A program made the translations under genes and the position numbers. This document shows positions 26,601 to 37,579 of a stretch of DNA of 64,000 nt, piece by piece (position 1 is the first letter of the stretch; the number at the start of each line of letters is the position of its first letter). The notes under the pieces are model-generated. The model ran no database searches, was not told where the DNA came from, and was given only the letters and a program-made list of their open reading frames with translations. Source of the stretch: Ailanthus altissimus (Eukaryota > Streptophyta > Magnoliopsida > Sapindales > Simaroubaceae); contig OX327694.1 in the NCBI GenBank assembly GCA_946807835.1, positions 9,994,001 through 10,058,000 of the forward strand, read 5' to 3'.

Positions 26601-26790
26601 AAAAAGGCCAGCCTTTTTGTCAAACTATATGGGGCCTACCAACTCTTTGGTCCACCGGCTGAATGACACTTCAGAGCCACTAGCATACCCACACAACCAA
26701 TTTAGGTTACCTGTGTTCCCAAGGAATCGAACCCCTGCCCCCATTTCATAGAGGCCTTATAGGCTTTTAGAGGTTCGTCCTTGTACCCAT
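26601..26790 (-). repeat. SINE-like element copy B, inverted
   Basis: This is the reverse complement of copy C over about 185 bp. Its B-box-like GGTTCGATTCC lies on the minus strand at 26733-26723. Together with copy C it forms a large inverted repeat. Confidence 0.6.
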
Positions 26791-26980
26791 TAGGATGGCC
26801 AGCTTGATGGGTACAAGGACGAACCTATAAAAGGCCTATAAGGTCTCCATGAGATAAGGGCGGGTGTTCGATTCCTTGGGGGCGCAGGTAACCTCAGGTG
26901 GTTATGTGGGTGCACCGGTGGCTCTGAGGTGTCATCTAGCCAATAAACCAAAGAGTTGGTGGGCTCTACATAATCTGACA
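26791..26980 (+). repeat. SINE-like element copy C
   Basis: It begins GGATGGCCAGCTTGATGGG and ends in ataatctgaca. A B-box match GTTCGATTCC sits at 26876-26885, suggesting a tRNA-derived SINE. No poly-A or poly-T tail was seen and the A-box is poor, so a small foldback or MITE-type repeat is an alternative. Confidence 0.55.
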
Positions 26981-27540
26981 GACCCATGGGTTACCATTCC
27001 TTAAAAGTATAAAAATGATAGAAGATCACTCACAGAGGTCTAAAAATTAATAAAGACTTCCTCATAAGGGTCACGAACTTGCTGGTCATAGGTCACCCTT
27101 ATTTAGAAGCATAAACCGATAAAAGATCACTCATGGAGGTTTAGAATCAAGAAAGAATTCTTAAATGATTATGTTTCTTTAAATTACCCTTCCATTGAAG
27201 CATAAAAGACGATAAAACTCTTACTTGAAAAGTCTGCTCACCCGCAGGCCACCATTCCTTGAAAACATAGACCGATAGAATATCACTTATAGGGGTCCAA
27301 GAATCAAGAAAGACTTTCTTAGAAAGATCTTGTATCTTCAGATCACCTTTTTGTGGAAGCATAAAAGATGACAAAATGTTTCTTTAGAAACATAAACTGA
27401 CCAAAATCACTTAACAGAGTTCTAAAAGTCAATAAAAACTTCCTCAAAATAATTGTCTATCTCTAGATCACCATTTTATAGAAGAATAGAATGTCAAGAA
27501 CCCTCCTTTAAAAGATGCAAAAACCCATAAGTTAACCTTC
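26981..27540 (+). repeat. Tandem-repeat 3' UTR of Tat element, right part
   Basis: Units with the words 'gataaaagatcactca', 'aagactttctta', 'accattccttgaaaacatagacc' and 'gaagcataaaagat' recur every 60-95 bp. They continue the array at 23200-23840. The junction at 26981 restores a plausible unit once the insertion is disregarded. Confidence 0.65.
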
Positions 27541-28450
27541 CCAATGAGCACATTTATAATAAAGAAGTCACATTTTATCAAAATTTACTTATTTTGTATA
27601 CATAAGGCAAGACTTATCATTTTTTTGCATGAATGCATGACTCACATATCATACACATCAAGAACCAAGACTTAGCATTTTTTATTGATTGCGCAACTTT
27701 CATTTTACATGTATGGAAGTAATACTTAGAACACAAAAATTAGAAAGCACAAATATAAATACTTATGAATGTGCGAATAAACAAAATTCATCAATTTCAT
27801 TAATTCTTTCTTTAGCACTACTCTTATGTATCGAGCTTGTATATTGGTAGACGTGAAGCATGTTTAGTCATATATGGCACTATTGGTTGCCATGGTCTGT
27901 TGTTTCTTGGGTGCCATTACTACTTGAAATATTGAGAAGAGAGTAATTTTTAAATATATAGTGAGAAGTGATGAAAACTTACCTCAAGTCTTCCCTTTTT
28001 ATCTTTTGAAATCCCAGTTCGCTGTAGCGGTAAGTCTTGTTTCACTACAATACAGATGAATCACTAAGGCAAAAATATATGTATCATTGTAACGCTCTTA
28101 TGGAAATGCTTTAATTCTTGCAGTCATGCTATCGCTGGAGCAATATGAGTTGTATCATTGAGGCTACTTTATGTTTTAACTTTTGAATTTCGGTTTAAAT
28201 TCTCACTATAGCGTTAAATGGCTGTCGTTTGAGTGAAACGCTATTGCTGAGGTGAGAAGGATTTTTCACTGAACGCTGAAAGTATATGTTTGGGCCAGGT
28301 ACTAGAAATTTCATTGAAGTGGTAACAACCTTATCGCTGGAGCAATAATGACTTGTAAATTTTTGCTGTAGTGCTAACAAATGTTCGCTGCAACATTGGC
28401 TCCAATTTTTTTTTTCTTAAACATTAGAACAAATAATATCAAAGAACTTA
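27541..28450. other. No gene seen; Athila-flank-like sequence with CCAGCG words
   Basis: No coding blocks were recognised. On the minus strand, words such as 'gctccagcgata', 'gctacagcgaac' and 'ttgcagcgaac' recur five or six times between 28020 and 28390. Similar words occur in the Athila-type LTR at 37580. This may therefore be part of the 3' flank or LTR of the minus-strand Athila element to the right. Its boundaries are not visible. Confidence 0.35.
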
Positions 28451-29440
28451 AAAATTTTAAAGTAATTATAAATACTTACCTTGGTTGCCTCCTAAGCAGG
28501 GTTTGATTTAATGTTGTCGGCTTGACAAAATGCTTCTTTAGGGCTTCTTGAAAGTAATTGAGGATTGTTGGGATTGAAGTCTCCTCCCTAATAATGTTTT
28601 AAACTTTTCCCATTAACTTTGAAAGGTTGATTGTTCTCTTTGTCAACTAACTCTATAGCTCCACAAGGATATTCTTTAAGTTCTTAGAAAAAGCCAGACC
28701 ATCTTGAACTTAACTTTCATGGGAAGAGTTTTAGTCTTGAGTTATAAACTAATACCTATAGTCCTGGTTCAAAGACTCGTGGTGTGATTATTTGGTCATG
28801 CCATCTTTTGGTCTTCTCTATGTAGAGCTTGGCATTCTTGTATGCTTGAAGTCGAAACTTATATTTGGCATTGAGTTACAGCAGTCTCTTATCTCCAATT
28901 AATTGTAGGCCAAAATTTAGGGCTTTAATGGCTTAATAGGCTTTATGTTTGAGCTCTATTGGAAGATGACAAGGTTTTTCAAATATAAGCCAGTAAGTAG
29001 AGATCCCAATTGGTATCTTGTAGGTTGTACGATAGGCTCATAATGCATAATCTAGTCATATGGCCTAATCTTTTCGACTTGGCTTTCTTGTCTTCTCCAA
29101 GATTAGTTTGACTTCTCCATTTAATACCTCAACTTGCCCTTTAGTCTAAGGATGATAGGCTATGGCAATCTTATGCTTGAGTCACATTTGGTGGTGTAGA
29201 AGTGTGAATCTTTGAATAAGGTTGGCTAATAAAATTTGCTTTGCAATACTTTGGCTACTGTCTTATCTCCTCTAAAATGTCCTCCATAGTCGCTCCCATG
29301 ACAATGTTGAAGAATGCTTTCAGTCTCTTCACATTAGATACACCTTCTTATTATTTGATTACTACATTGTTTAAACATAAAGAGGTCATCCCAGTAATAA
29401 AAATTTACGTTATATAAGAACCTTTTCTTTTGCTGCGAAG
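28451..29440 (-). pseudogene. Athila integrase remnant, minus strand
   Basis: Reading the minus strand, blocks such as WDDLFMFKQCSNQIIRRC (about 29390), LWAYRTTYKI (about 29050), PIELKHKAYWAIKALNF (about 28955) and FEPGL...VYNSRLKLFP (about 28730) appear in order. They match the zinc-binding region and the C-terminal part of Athila integrase. The catalytic core between about 29130 and 29300 is largely deleted. Stops occur throughout. Confidence 0.7.
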
Positions 29441-30900
29441 ACAAGTTAGGGGGAAAAAATCTACTAACAAGAAAAATTAGCAAACTCAGTATACCATGGT
29501 ACCTTAAGGTGTTGAGTTCTTAGAAGTTGCACATCTGGGAAGGTTTTATTGAGTATCATCTTCTTATCGTATATTCCTTCCAAATGTAATAGGTGGTCAG
29601 TAACTTGATTTTCTGTGCCCTTGATCTCTAGATCGAATTCTTGTAATAACAATACCCATCGGATTAATCTAAGTTTAACATCTTTCTTGCTGATCAGGTA
29701 TTTAATGATAACATGGTCAGTGTAGAAGGTCACTTTAACACCAATAAGATATGACTTGAATTTATCAAAAGCAAACACTACTACTAATAGTTCCTTTTCA
29801 TGGAAGTGTAATTACTTTGTGCTTTATTCAAGTTTTTGCTAGAATATCGAATTTCTTTTCTTTTTTTTTGGCCTAGTACTACTCCTATGGCTATATTACT
29901 AGCATCACACATGAGTTCAAATAGGAGACTTTAGTCAGGTACTATGATGATAGGGGCAATTGTGAGTTTATCCTTTAGGGTTTTAAAAGCATGTAGACAG
30001 TCTTCGTCAAAATTAAACTAAACATCTTTCTCATGAAGGTTACAAAGCAGTTTGAAGATCTTGGAGAAGTCTTTAATGAATCGTCTGTAGAATTCTGTAT
30101 GGCCAAGGAAACTTCTAAATCTTTTGACATTGGTGGAGGATGGTAGTTTTTTTTATAGTATCAACCTTTGCCTTGTGAACTTCTATCTCTTTAGAAGAAA
30201 TCTTATGTCCTAGGATAATACATTCTTTTACCATGAAGTGGCATTTCTTCCAATTGAACATTAGATTTGTCTCCTCACATCTTTTCAATACAAATGATAG
30301 ATTGTTCTAAGAAATTCTCTATTATGTTTGAGAAGATTGTCATTATGTATATTTGAAAGGTAGTTGGTCATTGCAAAATTCCAATGGTATTCTTCTAAAG
30401 GAAAATGTGCCATATAGGCATATGAATATGGTATTTTCTTAATCCTCAAGGGCTATGGCTATTTGATTATAACCAAAATATCCATCTAGGAGGCAGTAGT
30501 ATTCATGTCCGGTAAGTTGGTCGAGCATTTGGCCAATGAAGGGTAGTAGAAAGTGGTTGAGCTTTTAGCCAATCAAGGGTAGTAGTAAGTTGGTCGATCT
30601 TTTCTTGTGGCCTTGTTTAATTTGTGGTAACCATACATATTCTCCATCCAGTGACAGTACGAGTTGGGATCAATTCATTATAGTTATTGGAGATCACCAT
30701 AAATCCTCTATTCTTTGGTACACATTGGACTAGACTCACCCACGAACTGTTAAAGATTGGGTAAATGATGACAGTGCTTAGCCACTTGATTATTTCCTTC
30801 TTTACTATATCCATGACTAGATTTAGTCTTCTTTGTGTAGTTTTTTAAGCAGGATTTTGTACATGCAAAAGGAATGACTTATTCTTTTGATGTCAACGAT
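29441..30900 (-). pseudogene. Athila RT and RNase H remnant, minus strand
   Basis: The frame open at 29464-29778 carries the RNase H end ([19 protein letters not shown], then [23 protein letters not shown]) and the linker into integrase ([10 protein letters not shown]). The frame at 30617-30814 carries the RT start (VPKNRGFMVISNN, NELIPTRTVTGWRICM). RT middle blocks between them are out of frame, and duplicated-looking sequence (GRSTNL/LAKCSTTF words, 30500-30600) disturbs the palm. It is non-functional. Confidence 0.75.
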
Positions 30901-32120
30901 AGTCCATCACATGGCTATATGTTTTTATAATTCTAAAAGGCTTTTTTTTCATGTTACTCATTAAGATCATTAGAAATAATAACTGGAAGAATGGAAGAGC
31001 TTTTCAAAAATGTGTACCTTAGATGAATTTGAAGTCTTTTGAAGTCCAGCTTAGGTGGCTCTTCTATAGAGGGCTTATTGGGTGTCTTTAGATTTGTGGG
31101 TCTTTCTAATGGTTCAAAATATGGTCTAGAGATCTCATACCTTGGTTATTTGAGTGCTCCCTTGCTTCATGATCCGTTACTTCTTTTTCATTGATGATAG
31201 TATCTTCTAGGTGATCTTGAATAGAGTGAATGTTGAAGACTTTTTATACATCTTGGTCTATTTCATCATCACTCAAGTTGTCATTGATTTCACTGGAGAA
31301 CTTCATAGCTTTGAAGACATTGAACGTAACTTCTTCATTTTGAACTCTCATTGTGAGTTCTTCTTTTTGGACATCTACTATTGTTCTTCTAATGGCTAGG
31401 AATAGTCGGCCCAAAATTATAAGGATTTGGCAATCTTTCTCCATATCTAGAACAATGAAGTTGGTAGGGAAGATGAATTTATTGACTCTGACTAGTACAT
31501 CTTCAATGACTCATTTTAGGTAAATGAGGCATTGATCCACCAGATAGAGTGTGATGTTGGTTGGTTTGGCTTCTCATAGTCCCAATTTGTTGTAGATGGA
31601 TAGTGACATGAGATTAATGCTTGCTCCTAGATCATATAGTGCTTTCCCAAAGTCGTAGCTCCTAATTTTGCATAGTATGGTGAAATTCCCAGGATCTTTG
31701 AGCTTTAGAGGTAGCTATTTTTTAAGGATGACATTGCACACTTCTATTAGTGCCACCGTCATGAAGTCATCTAATTTTTTCTTTCTTGATAGAATGTCTT
31801 TCATGAATTTTATATAGCTCGACATTTGCTCATGTGCATCTGTAAAAGGAAGATTAATATATAATATCTTAACAATTTCAAGGAATTTTGAAAATTGCTT
31901 ATCTAATTTTTGCTTTTGCAGCCTTTGGAGAAAAGGTGGTGGAAGATGGTATGTTTGCTCCTTAAGTGGATGTACTTCATTTTCTTTCTTCTTCTTGAAT
32001 TTCCTCTTCCTTCTTTTGTTATATCTTATATTCCTTTTGTTACTTTGGAGCTTGTTTCATGTTGTCTTGCAATTATTTTCTACTTCTTAATGTGATAGCT
32101 TTGCAATGTTCTCCCTTGGG
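30901..32120 (-). pseudogene. Athila protease remnant, minus strand
   Basis: Near 31580-31660 the minus strand reads [21 protein letters not shown], the Athila retroviral-type aspartic protease with DLGA in place of D(S/T)GA. Upstream lie MKDILSRKKKLDDF and VALIEVCNVILKK blocks (about 31740-31820). Downstream the frame 31244-31444 (ILGRLFLAIRRTIVDVQ) is the protease C-terminal part. Stops separate these pieces. Confidence 0.7.
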
Positions 32121-33308
32121 ATTGACTTTAGTGTTGCTTGGTAGGGTTCCTTATAGGCGATTATTCATTGCTGCAGTAAGTTGCCCTACTTGATTCTCCA
32201 AGGTTCTAATTGATGCAGCTTAACTCTAAAGAAGTGGGTCAATTTGTTTCATGTCTTATAAAAACATATCTTCAAGGTCTGATTTTTTTCTTTTAGTGAG
32301 CTTGTGTTTGGAACCTAAAAGGATTCATGGTTTTGGAAAGTTTCCCTTAGTTATTGTTGCTTTATGAAATTTGAATTAGGGTTGCTGCGGTTGAAATTCC
32401 CTACATATATTATGTTGTCTCCATGCATTGCCCATTAGCATGGTTATCTCTACAAAAATCGCAAGTGATTAGTTGACTCTTGACGGCATTTACTATCAAG
32501 ATGCTTAATTGTTTATTTAAAAGGTTGACTTGGGCAGATAATGTAGTCAAGGTATCTACTTATACAGTTTAGCAAATTTTCTTGGCGTTGCTATTTTAAT
32601 AGACCATTGGTAGGATTTGGATGCTATCTGATCTAGTAGATCATATGCTTTATTGGTTAATTTGTTTATGAGTACTCTTGTAGCTGTACCATCTATTATT
32701 GTTCTAAATTGTCTCTCTAACCCATTGTAGAGTGTTTGTACAAGCATCCACTTTGGGACTCCATAGTGAGGGAAATTTCTTTGCATGTCCTTATATTTGT
32801 CCCAAGATTTATACAGATATTCTCCATCTAGTTGTAGAAAGGATGTGATGTCATTCCTCGTCTTAGCAGTTTTGGCAAGTTGAGAGAATTCGGCGAGGAA
32901 TTATTTAGCAATACCATACCATATAGCTATAAATCCAAATGGAAGAGATAATAACCAACTCTTTGCTTTGTCTCTCAAATAAAAAGGAAACAATCTTAGA
33001 CACATTGCATCATCATAAACCCAATTGTTTTTTAATGTGCCATATATCTCCAAGAAGTTGATTATGTGCATGTTTGGATTATCATTAGATAGTTAATTAA
33101 ATTGCACTAAATCCTTGAGCATTTGAATTATACTTGGTTTGATTTCAAAGTTATTGGCTTGAACGGTTGGCCTCTAAATGCTTGAGTGGATTCCATTGAT
33201 TAAGGGGCCAATATATTCCCTCAATGTTCTTGCTTCTATGTTGAGTCATTTATTACTTGGTCTTCTATAGTGTTGACTTAATTTTGTTCTCTTCTAATTC
33301 TTCTTAGA
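32121..33308 (-). pseudogene. Athila gag remnant, minus strand
   Basis: Blocks in order on the minus strand are TLREYIGPLINGI (about 33225), FEIKPSIIQMLKDL (about 33140), DDAMCLRLFPFYLRDKAKSWL (about 33010-32950), then SWDKYKDMQRNFPHYGVPKWM leading into the frame open at 32786-32556. This is the Athila gag (retrotransposon gag domain). The element's primer site and 5' LTR are missing: the sequence switches at 33308 to an LTR in the opposite orientation. Confidence 0.7.
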
Positions 33309-34778
33309 TGAGTGCATTTTATATCTATTGTTTTGAACTTCTAAACTTAGTAATTATTCAATTTGAATAAGAATATGTTATTTTTTATGTGCATTAATAT
33401 TATTTTATAATTTTCAAGTTAACGAATCTATTTGAGATAAAAAAAAACTGGAGAAAAATGCGTAAAATTATAAAAATGGACCAAAAATGCTTAAAATGAA
33501 TAGTAATAATGAACTGTGTAAATGAATCGTGAAAAAGTAAACAGTACCCATGAATAATGAAAAGTAAATAGTGCATTGTGGCGCTATTGCTCCTACCGCG
33601 ACCCTAATTTGGATAGTAAATTAGGGCTGTAACCTCACTTTTTCCAGTCCGCGACCCCAAATCGAAATTAACATTTTTCTCTAATTTTTGCCCTAATTTA
33701 AAACTTATAATTTAGAACCTTTGAGCCACTTCTCATATCATCAATGGGAGCCACAAAAAGCACAATAGAAAAAAGGCTTGAATTCAAATTTGAATAAGAG
33801 AAAAAAATGTCTCAAAGGCTTCTTGAGGATCATTAAAGACATTTGAAAGATTGAAGAGTGGGAGACATCCCCAAATTTGGTTTTCTCTTTTCTTTTTTCT
33901 CTTTCTCTTTTGTTTGAAATTTGTAATTATGAATATTGTTTAAACATGTCTGTATTTATAGATTTCTTGACAAGTTTTGTTATGGTTAGATTGATGTGTG
34001 CCTAAACATTTAATTTTAGAGTTTGATGTAGCTATATGGATACTATGTTTGGATGATTTAGTGGTTTATTGTTTCATTCATTTATGTTTCTTTATGCTTA
34101 ATGCTTTTAATTGATTGAAAAATGAATTGGCTATTATTTATTTGTGAATTAATGCTTAGGAGAGATTAACCTATTTACCGAATTTTAGAAACACAGCCTT
34201 AAGTTGTTATTGAGTCCTGAGCTAATAGCACTTGGGTAATCACTAAGGATTGCTTAATGATTACATATGGCATACACCAAGTGTTTGAGAAAATGTATAA
34301 GAACACCTAGGGTATGAAATTATGCCTACGATCTTATTTGATGCTTAAGAGAGGTAATGAGATTAATCTATGGGTAATCAATTTAAAAGTTGTGTAATGC
34401 ATGTATAGGTAGACGAGTTAGATAGGGCTATCAACTGGAATATGTATGTATAGTATCTTATTTGACACTTAGGAGAGGTAATGAGTTTAGTCTTAATTCT
34501 TTGATTAATTAAAATAAAATCAATACCCTAAGATCCCATTTATCATAAATTCACAATTTCTTAAGATTAACCTTTTTAATTATTGCTTTGTTAATCGCTT
34601 AATTTAGGTTGTTAGCTTAATTTTTCTTCATTATTGTAATTAAATCAAGTTGCGTAGATAAAATTAAGTTACGAAAACCCATAATATTTTATGTACATTT
34701 GAAAGATCAATTTTCATGGGAATGATATTCATACTCATCACTTTATTACTTGTTCACGTGTGTATAATTTTGTGAACA
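33309..34778 (+). repeat. Athila-type solo LTR, plus strand
   Basis: It begins TGAGTGCATTTTATATC and ends TTGTTCACGTGTG...GTGAACA. The 'catgggaatgatattc...ctcatcactttattacttg' block just before the end is typical of Athila-type 3' LTR ends. No primer site follows. No convincing target-site duplication was found (ttaga / ctttt), and the left neighbour lacks its own 5' end. Either an insertion with deletion or a recombination product is possible. Confidence 0.6.
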
Positions 34779-35110
34779 CTTTTTAAAGTTGTCCAGAGTT
34801 TCCCAATAACCATCTCTAGATCAAACTCCCATGCTTCAGATGCCTTCAATAAATTTGCTCTTAAGGCAGTACGATTCACAGGTTCCCTTAACTCATCGTG
34901 CTTCTTCCTTACCTAGTTGGTTGTAGAGACTTGTTCCTGCAGCTCACTGATAGAGGACTCCAGAGATTCCTCCTAAGTATTTTGGGCCTCATTCTCTTGT
35001 TCTAAGAAGGACAACTTAACTTTGTACATTGACAATGAGGCTTATAGATCTTCTCTGTATTATATTAAGCCTTTATTTACCTTCTTTAAATCCATGATCT
35101 TAGTGGTCAT
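34779..35110 (-). pseudogene. Antisense coiled-coil gene, 3' segment
   Basis: On the minus strand the frame reads TTKIMDLKKVNKGL and continues as a long charged coiled coil (KVKLSFLEQENEAQN, ISELQEQVSTTN, NRTALRANLLKASEAWEFD), interrupted by a few stops. Upstream, the same frame type ends at 37442 on the other side of a solo LTR. I do not recognise a specific family. Its place between Tat pol and a Tat-like LTR, in antisense, fits the antisense ORF described in Tat elements such as Grande and Retand. Confidence 0.5.
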
Positions 35111-37441
35111 TGTAAGTGTGTTGTGCATACGGGTGCAAATGTGTATATTATAATTTTTTATTTTAATCATTGCATGTCTCACATATAATTTAATGTAATT
35201 AAAAAAGGAAATCTAATTTCTTATTGCAATATACACATGTTGAGTTTAAGTCTCATTACATTAATGAGATTAGAAATTACCCTTGAAGATGATTAGGGGT
35301 ATGTTCTATTACTGGAGTTCACCCTAAAGTATTCCCACGAGCAATTCTAATCTGCAATACTGATGGGATTGCAAAGCTAGTAACACTTTGCTTCTCTATG
35401 GTCTCTCGGCCTTTTGTGAAGAACTAACAAGGAAAACTCTTTTCTTTGTTATTTAGTGGTTGTTGAAATAAGTCTAATTTATTTGTTTTTTATTTTGGTC
35501 TTTCAATTTGTAAGAATTACAAATTTATTTTCTTCATATACACCTCGAACCGAATGCCACACACACACATTCTATGTAAATTGCAACACTATGTAATAAA
35601 AACATATATTGTTTCTTTTAAAAACACATGTGTCCTTTATATACTAGGTGTGGCATTCTTAAGTGGTTACCGAATATTAACTTAACAAGAATAATAAGTT
35701 AGTCTTATTATTCTAACATCTGTCTAACACTTAGACTAAGTTAACTTGAAATTGTTTAATAATCCAAAGAAAAGTAAAACTAACTTATCTTTTTATTATT
35801 CTTTTTTTAGTGTTAAGTTAATAATTAGCAATAATTTGTAACAAGGTACACATCTTTAACTCAAGGACATGTTTCCTTCATTTTAACCAAGTGTGGCAAT
35901 ATATTAGTGATTCATTCAGCCAAGTCTCTCCTAGTGTAACACATATCTTTTGTCTAACTAAAATAATTGTAATCTAATTGCAATATTGTTACACGTAGTT
36001 GACACATTAAGGAGATATGTCTTTCAACTAAGAAATGTGGCAAATAGTCTTGTCATTTGTCAACTATTTAAGGCATCAATATGTCATTGTTTCATAAATA
36101 GCAAGCATGTGGTGGCAAGTGATCAATCATCACTTGCCACTTGTCACTTCCCCAAGTTTTAACATTTAAGCACTATTAGCTTTTCGAGAGACCTTGAAAT
36201 AATTCTTGCTTTTAAAATTTTTCCAGATAGAACCATTCGACCCTGTGCACTACCCCAATGCTCAACGAGTACACTTTATATTTTGAGACCCCTAGATTCT
36301 CACCCGTTTATCTTACAAAATTCTTCTGTAAGTCTGTAAACGATGCCCCGCATATATGTTACAAAAATTATAGAACGACACATTGAACCATACAAGTTGA
36401 GTTTAATACATATTCGTATAGTCCATCCGTCACTTATATCTTAGAAGAGCAGAGACATAGATCATCATCGTCAAGTTTCCATATACTTAATCGTTAACTT
36501 ATCTCCAAATTCGTATTTCAACAAACAATATATACTTTTGCAATATTGTTTATCCTACAGAAAACTCTTTCTTAGGATTTATACTTATAGCCACAAAACT
36601 TTCTAGAATACAATCTTGGAGCATCAAGATATACAATTCACTTAGAAGAGCTTACAAATCTTAGATTTACACACACCAGACTCCATGAGCATGGACCATA
36701 CCCATTGACACACATCGGTCAGACCGTGAAAAGTCTCAGAGATGTGTAGAACCTAAGTTTGGTGGATTACTCATAAGTCCACCATGGTGCCTAGGTCAAA
36801 GGATCACGAAAACTACTCAACTTGAGAAAACCTTCAATTGATGGCTTTATAGGATGTCTATTGAAGGTCTTCATTGAGACTATTTAGTACATAGTCTTTA
36901 CTGAATACCCGTATGCCTATATGAGCTTCGACTAAGCTCATGGTCTACTATGACTAACTATCTGGACTATCGAGATATAGACATACATTGATCTATATTT
37001 AATAAGGTCTTCACTGATAGACTCGCATTAGTGAAGATAAATTAGGAATATAAAGTTTAAGAACATACTTACACAATGACATTTTCTAGCGCTATTTACA
37101 ACTTCTTGCAACTATGTCATTACTAATATATTCCCAGGTTTTTATCCTATTTCAGATAAGGCTCTAACTCTTTAGATTTCGCTAACTTCTATAACCCACT
37201 AACTCTTAGCAATTCTAACTATTAGCATTTATAACTCTTAGCGTTACTAACTTTTAGCACTAATATAAACTCCTTTAGACCAGATCTGAACTTATTCAGA
37301 TTATACAATGTCTAAAATATTACAAGCATCTTACCATATATATTTAATATTAATGATTTTATTTGAAATATTTATTGTATAAATATTAAAAAATTAATAT
37401 TCATACAATATTGGAATGACACATAAGCATCATTTCCAACA
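35111..37441 (-). repeat. Copia-family solo LTR, minus strand
   Basis: On the minus strand it starts TGTTGGAAATGATGCTTATGTGTC, the best-preserved start in this window, and ends CACACTTACA. Flanks are gtcat (35106-35110) and gttat (37442-37446), a duplication with one mismatch. No internal sequence is present. It splits the antisense coiled-coil gene. Confidence 0.88.
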
Positions 37442-37579
37442 GTTATCTAAGACATAACCTGCCTTAACTCAACCACCGTAGATGTCTCTGCTAGATTAGC
37501 ATGGATCCTCTAATTCTTCTCTTCCATCCTCCCTAGATCATTTTTTAGAGGATGATATTCTACCCTCACAATAAGAGAT
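37442..37579 (-). pseudogene. Antisense coiled-coil gene, middle segment
   Basis: The minus strand reads VEYHPLKNDLGRMEEKNQRI followed by AETSTVVELRQVMS, a continuous helical segment. It is bounded by the two solo LTRs. It joins in register with the coiled-coil pieces on both sides. Confidence 0.5.

Noticed and set aside
26733..26885. Possible tRNA gene from the GTTCGATTCC B-box
   Set aside because: No acceptor stem, anticodon arm or proper A-box spacing; fits a degenerate SINE-like unit.
23200..27540. CRISPR-like array of spaced repeats
   Set aside because: Units are degenerate and contiguous without unique spacers, and the genome is a plant.
1299..37441. Dispersed copies of about 2-kb repeats that could suggest segmental duplication
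   Set aside because: They are LTRs of one copia family, three of them with target-site duplications; no larger duplicated block is shared.
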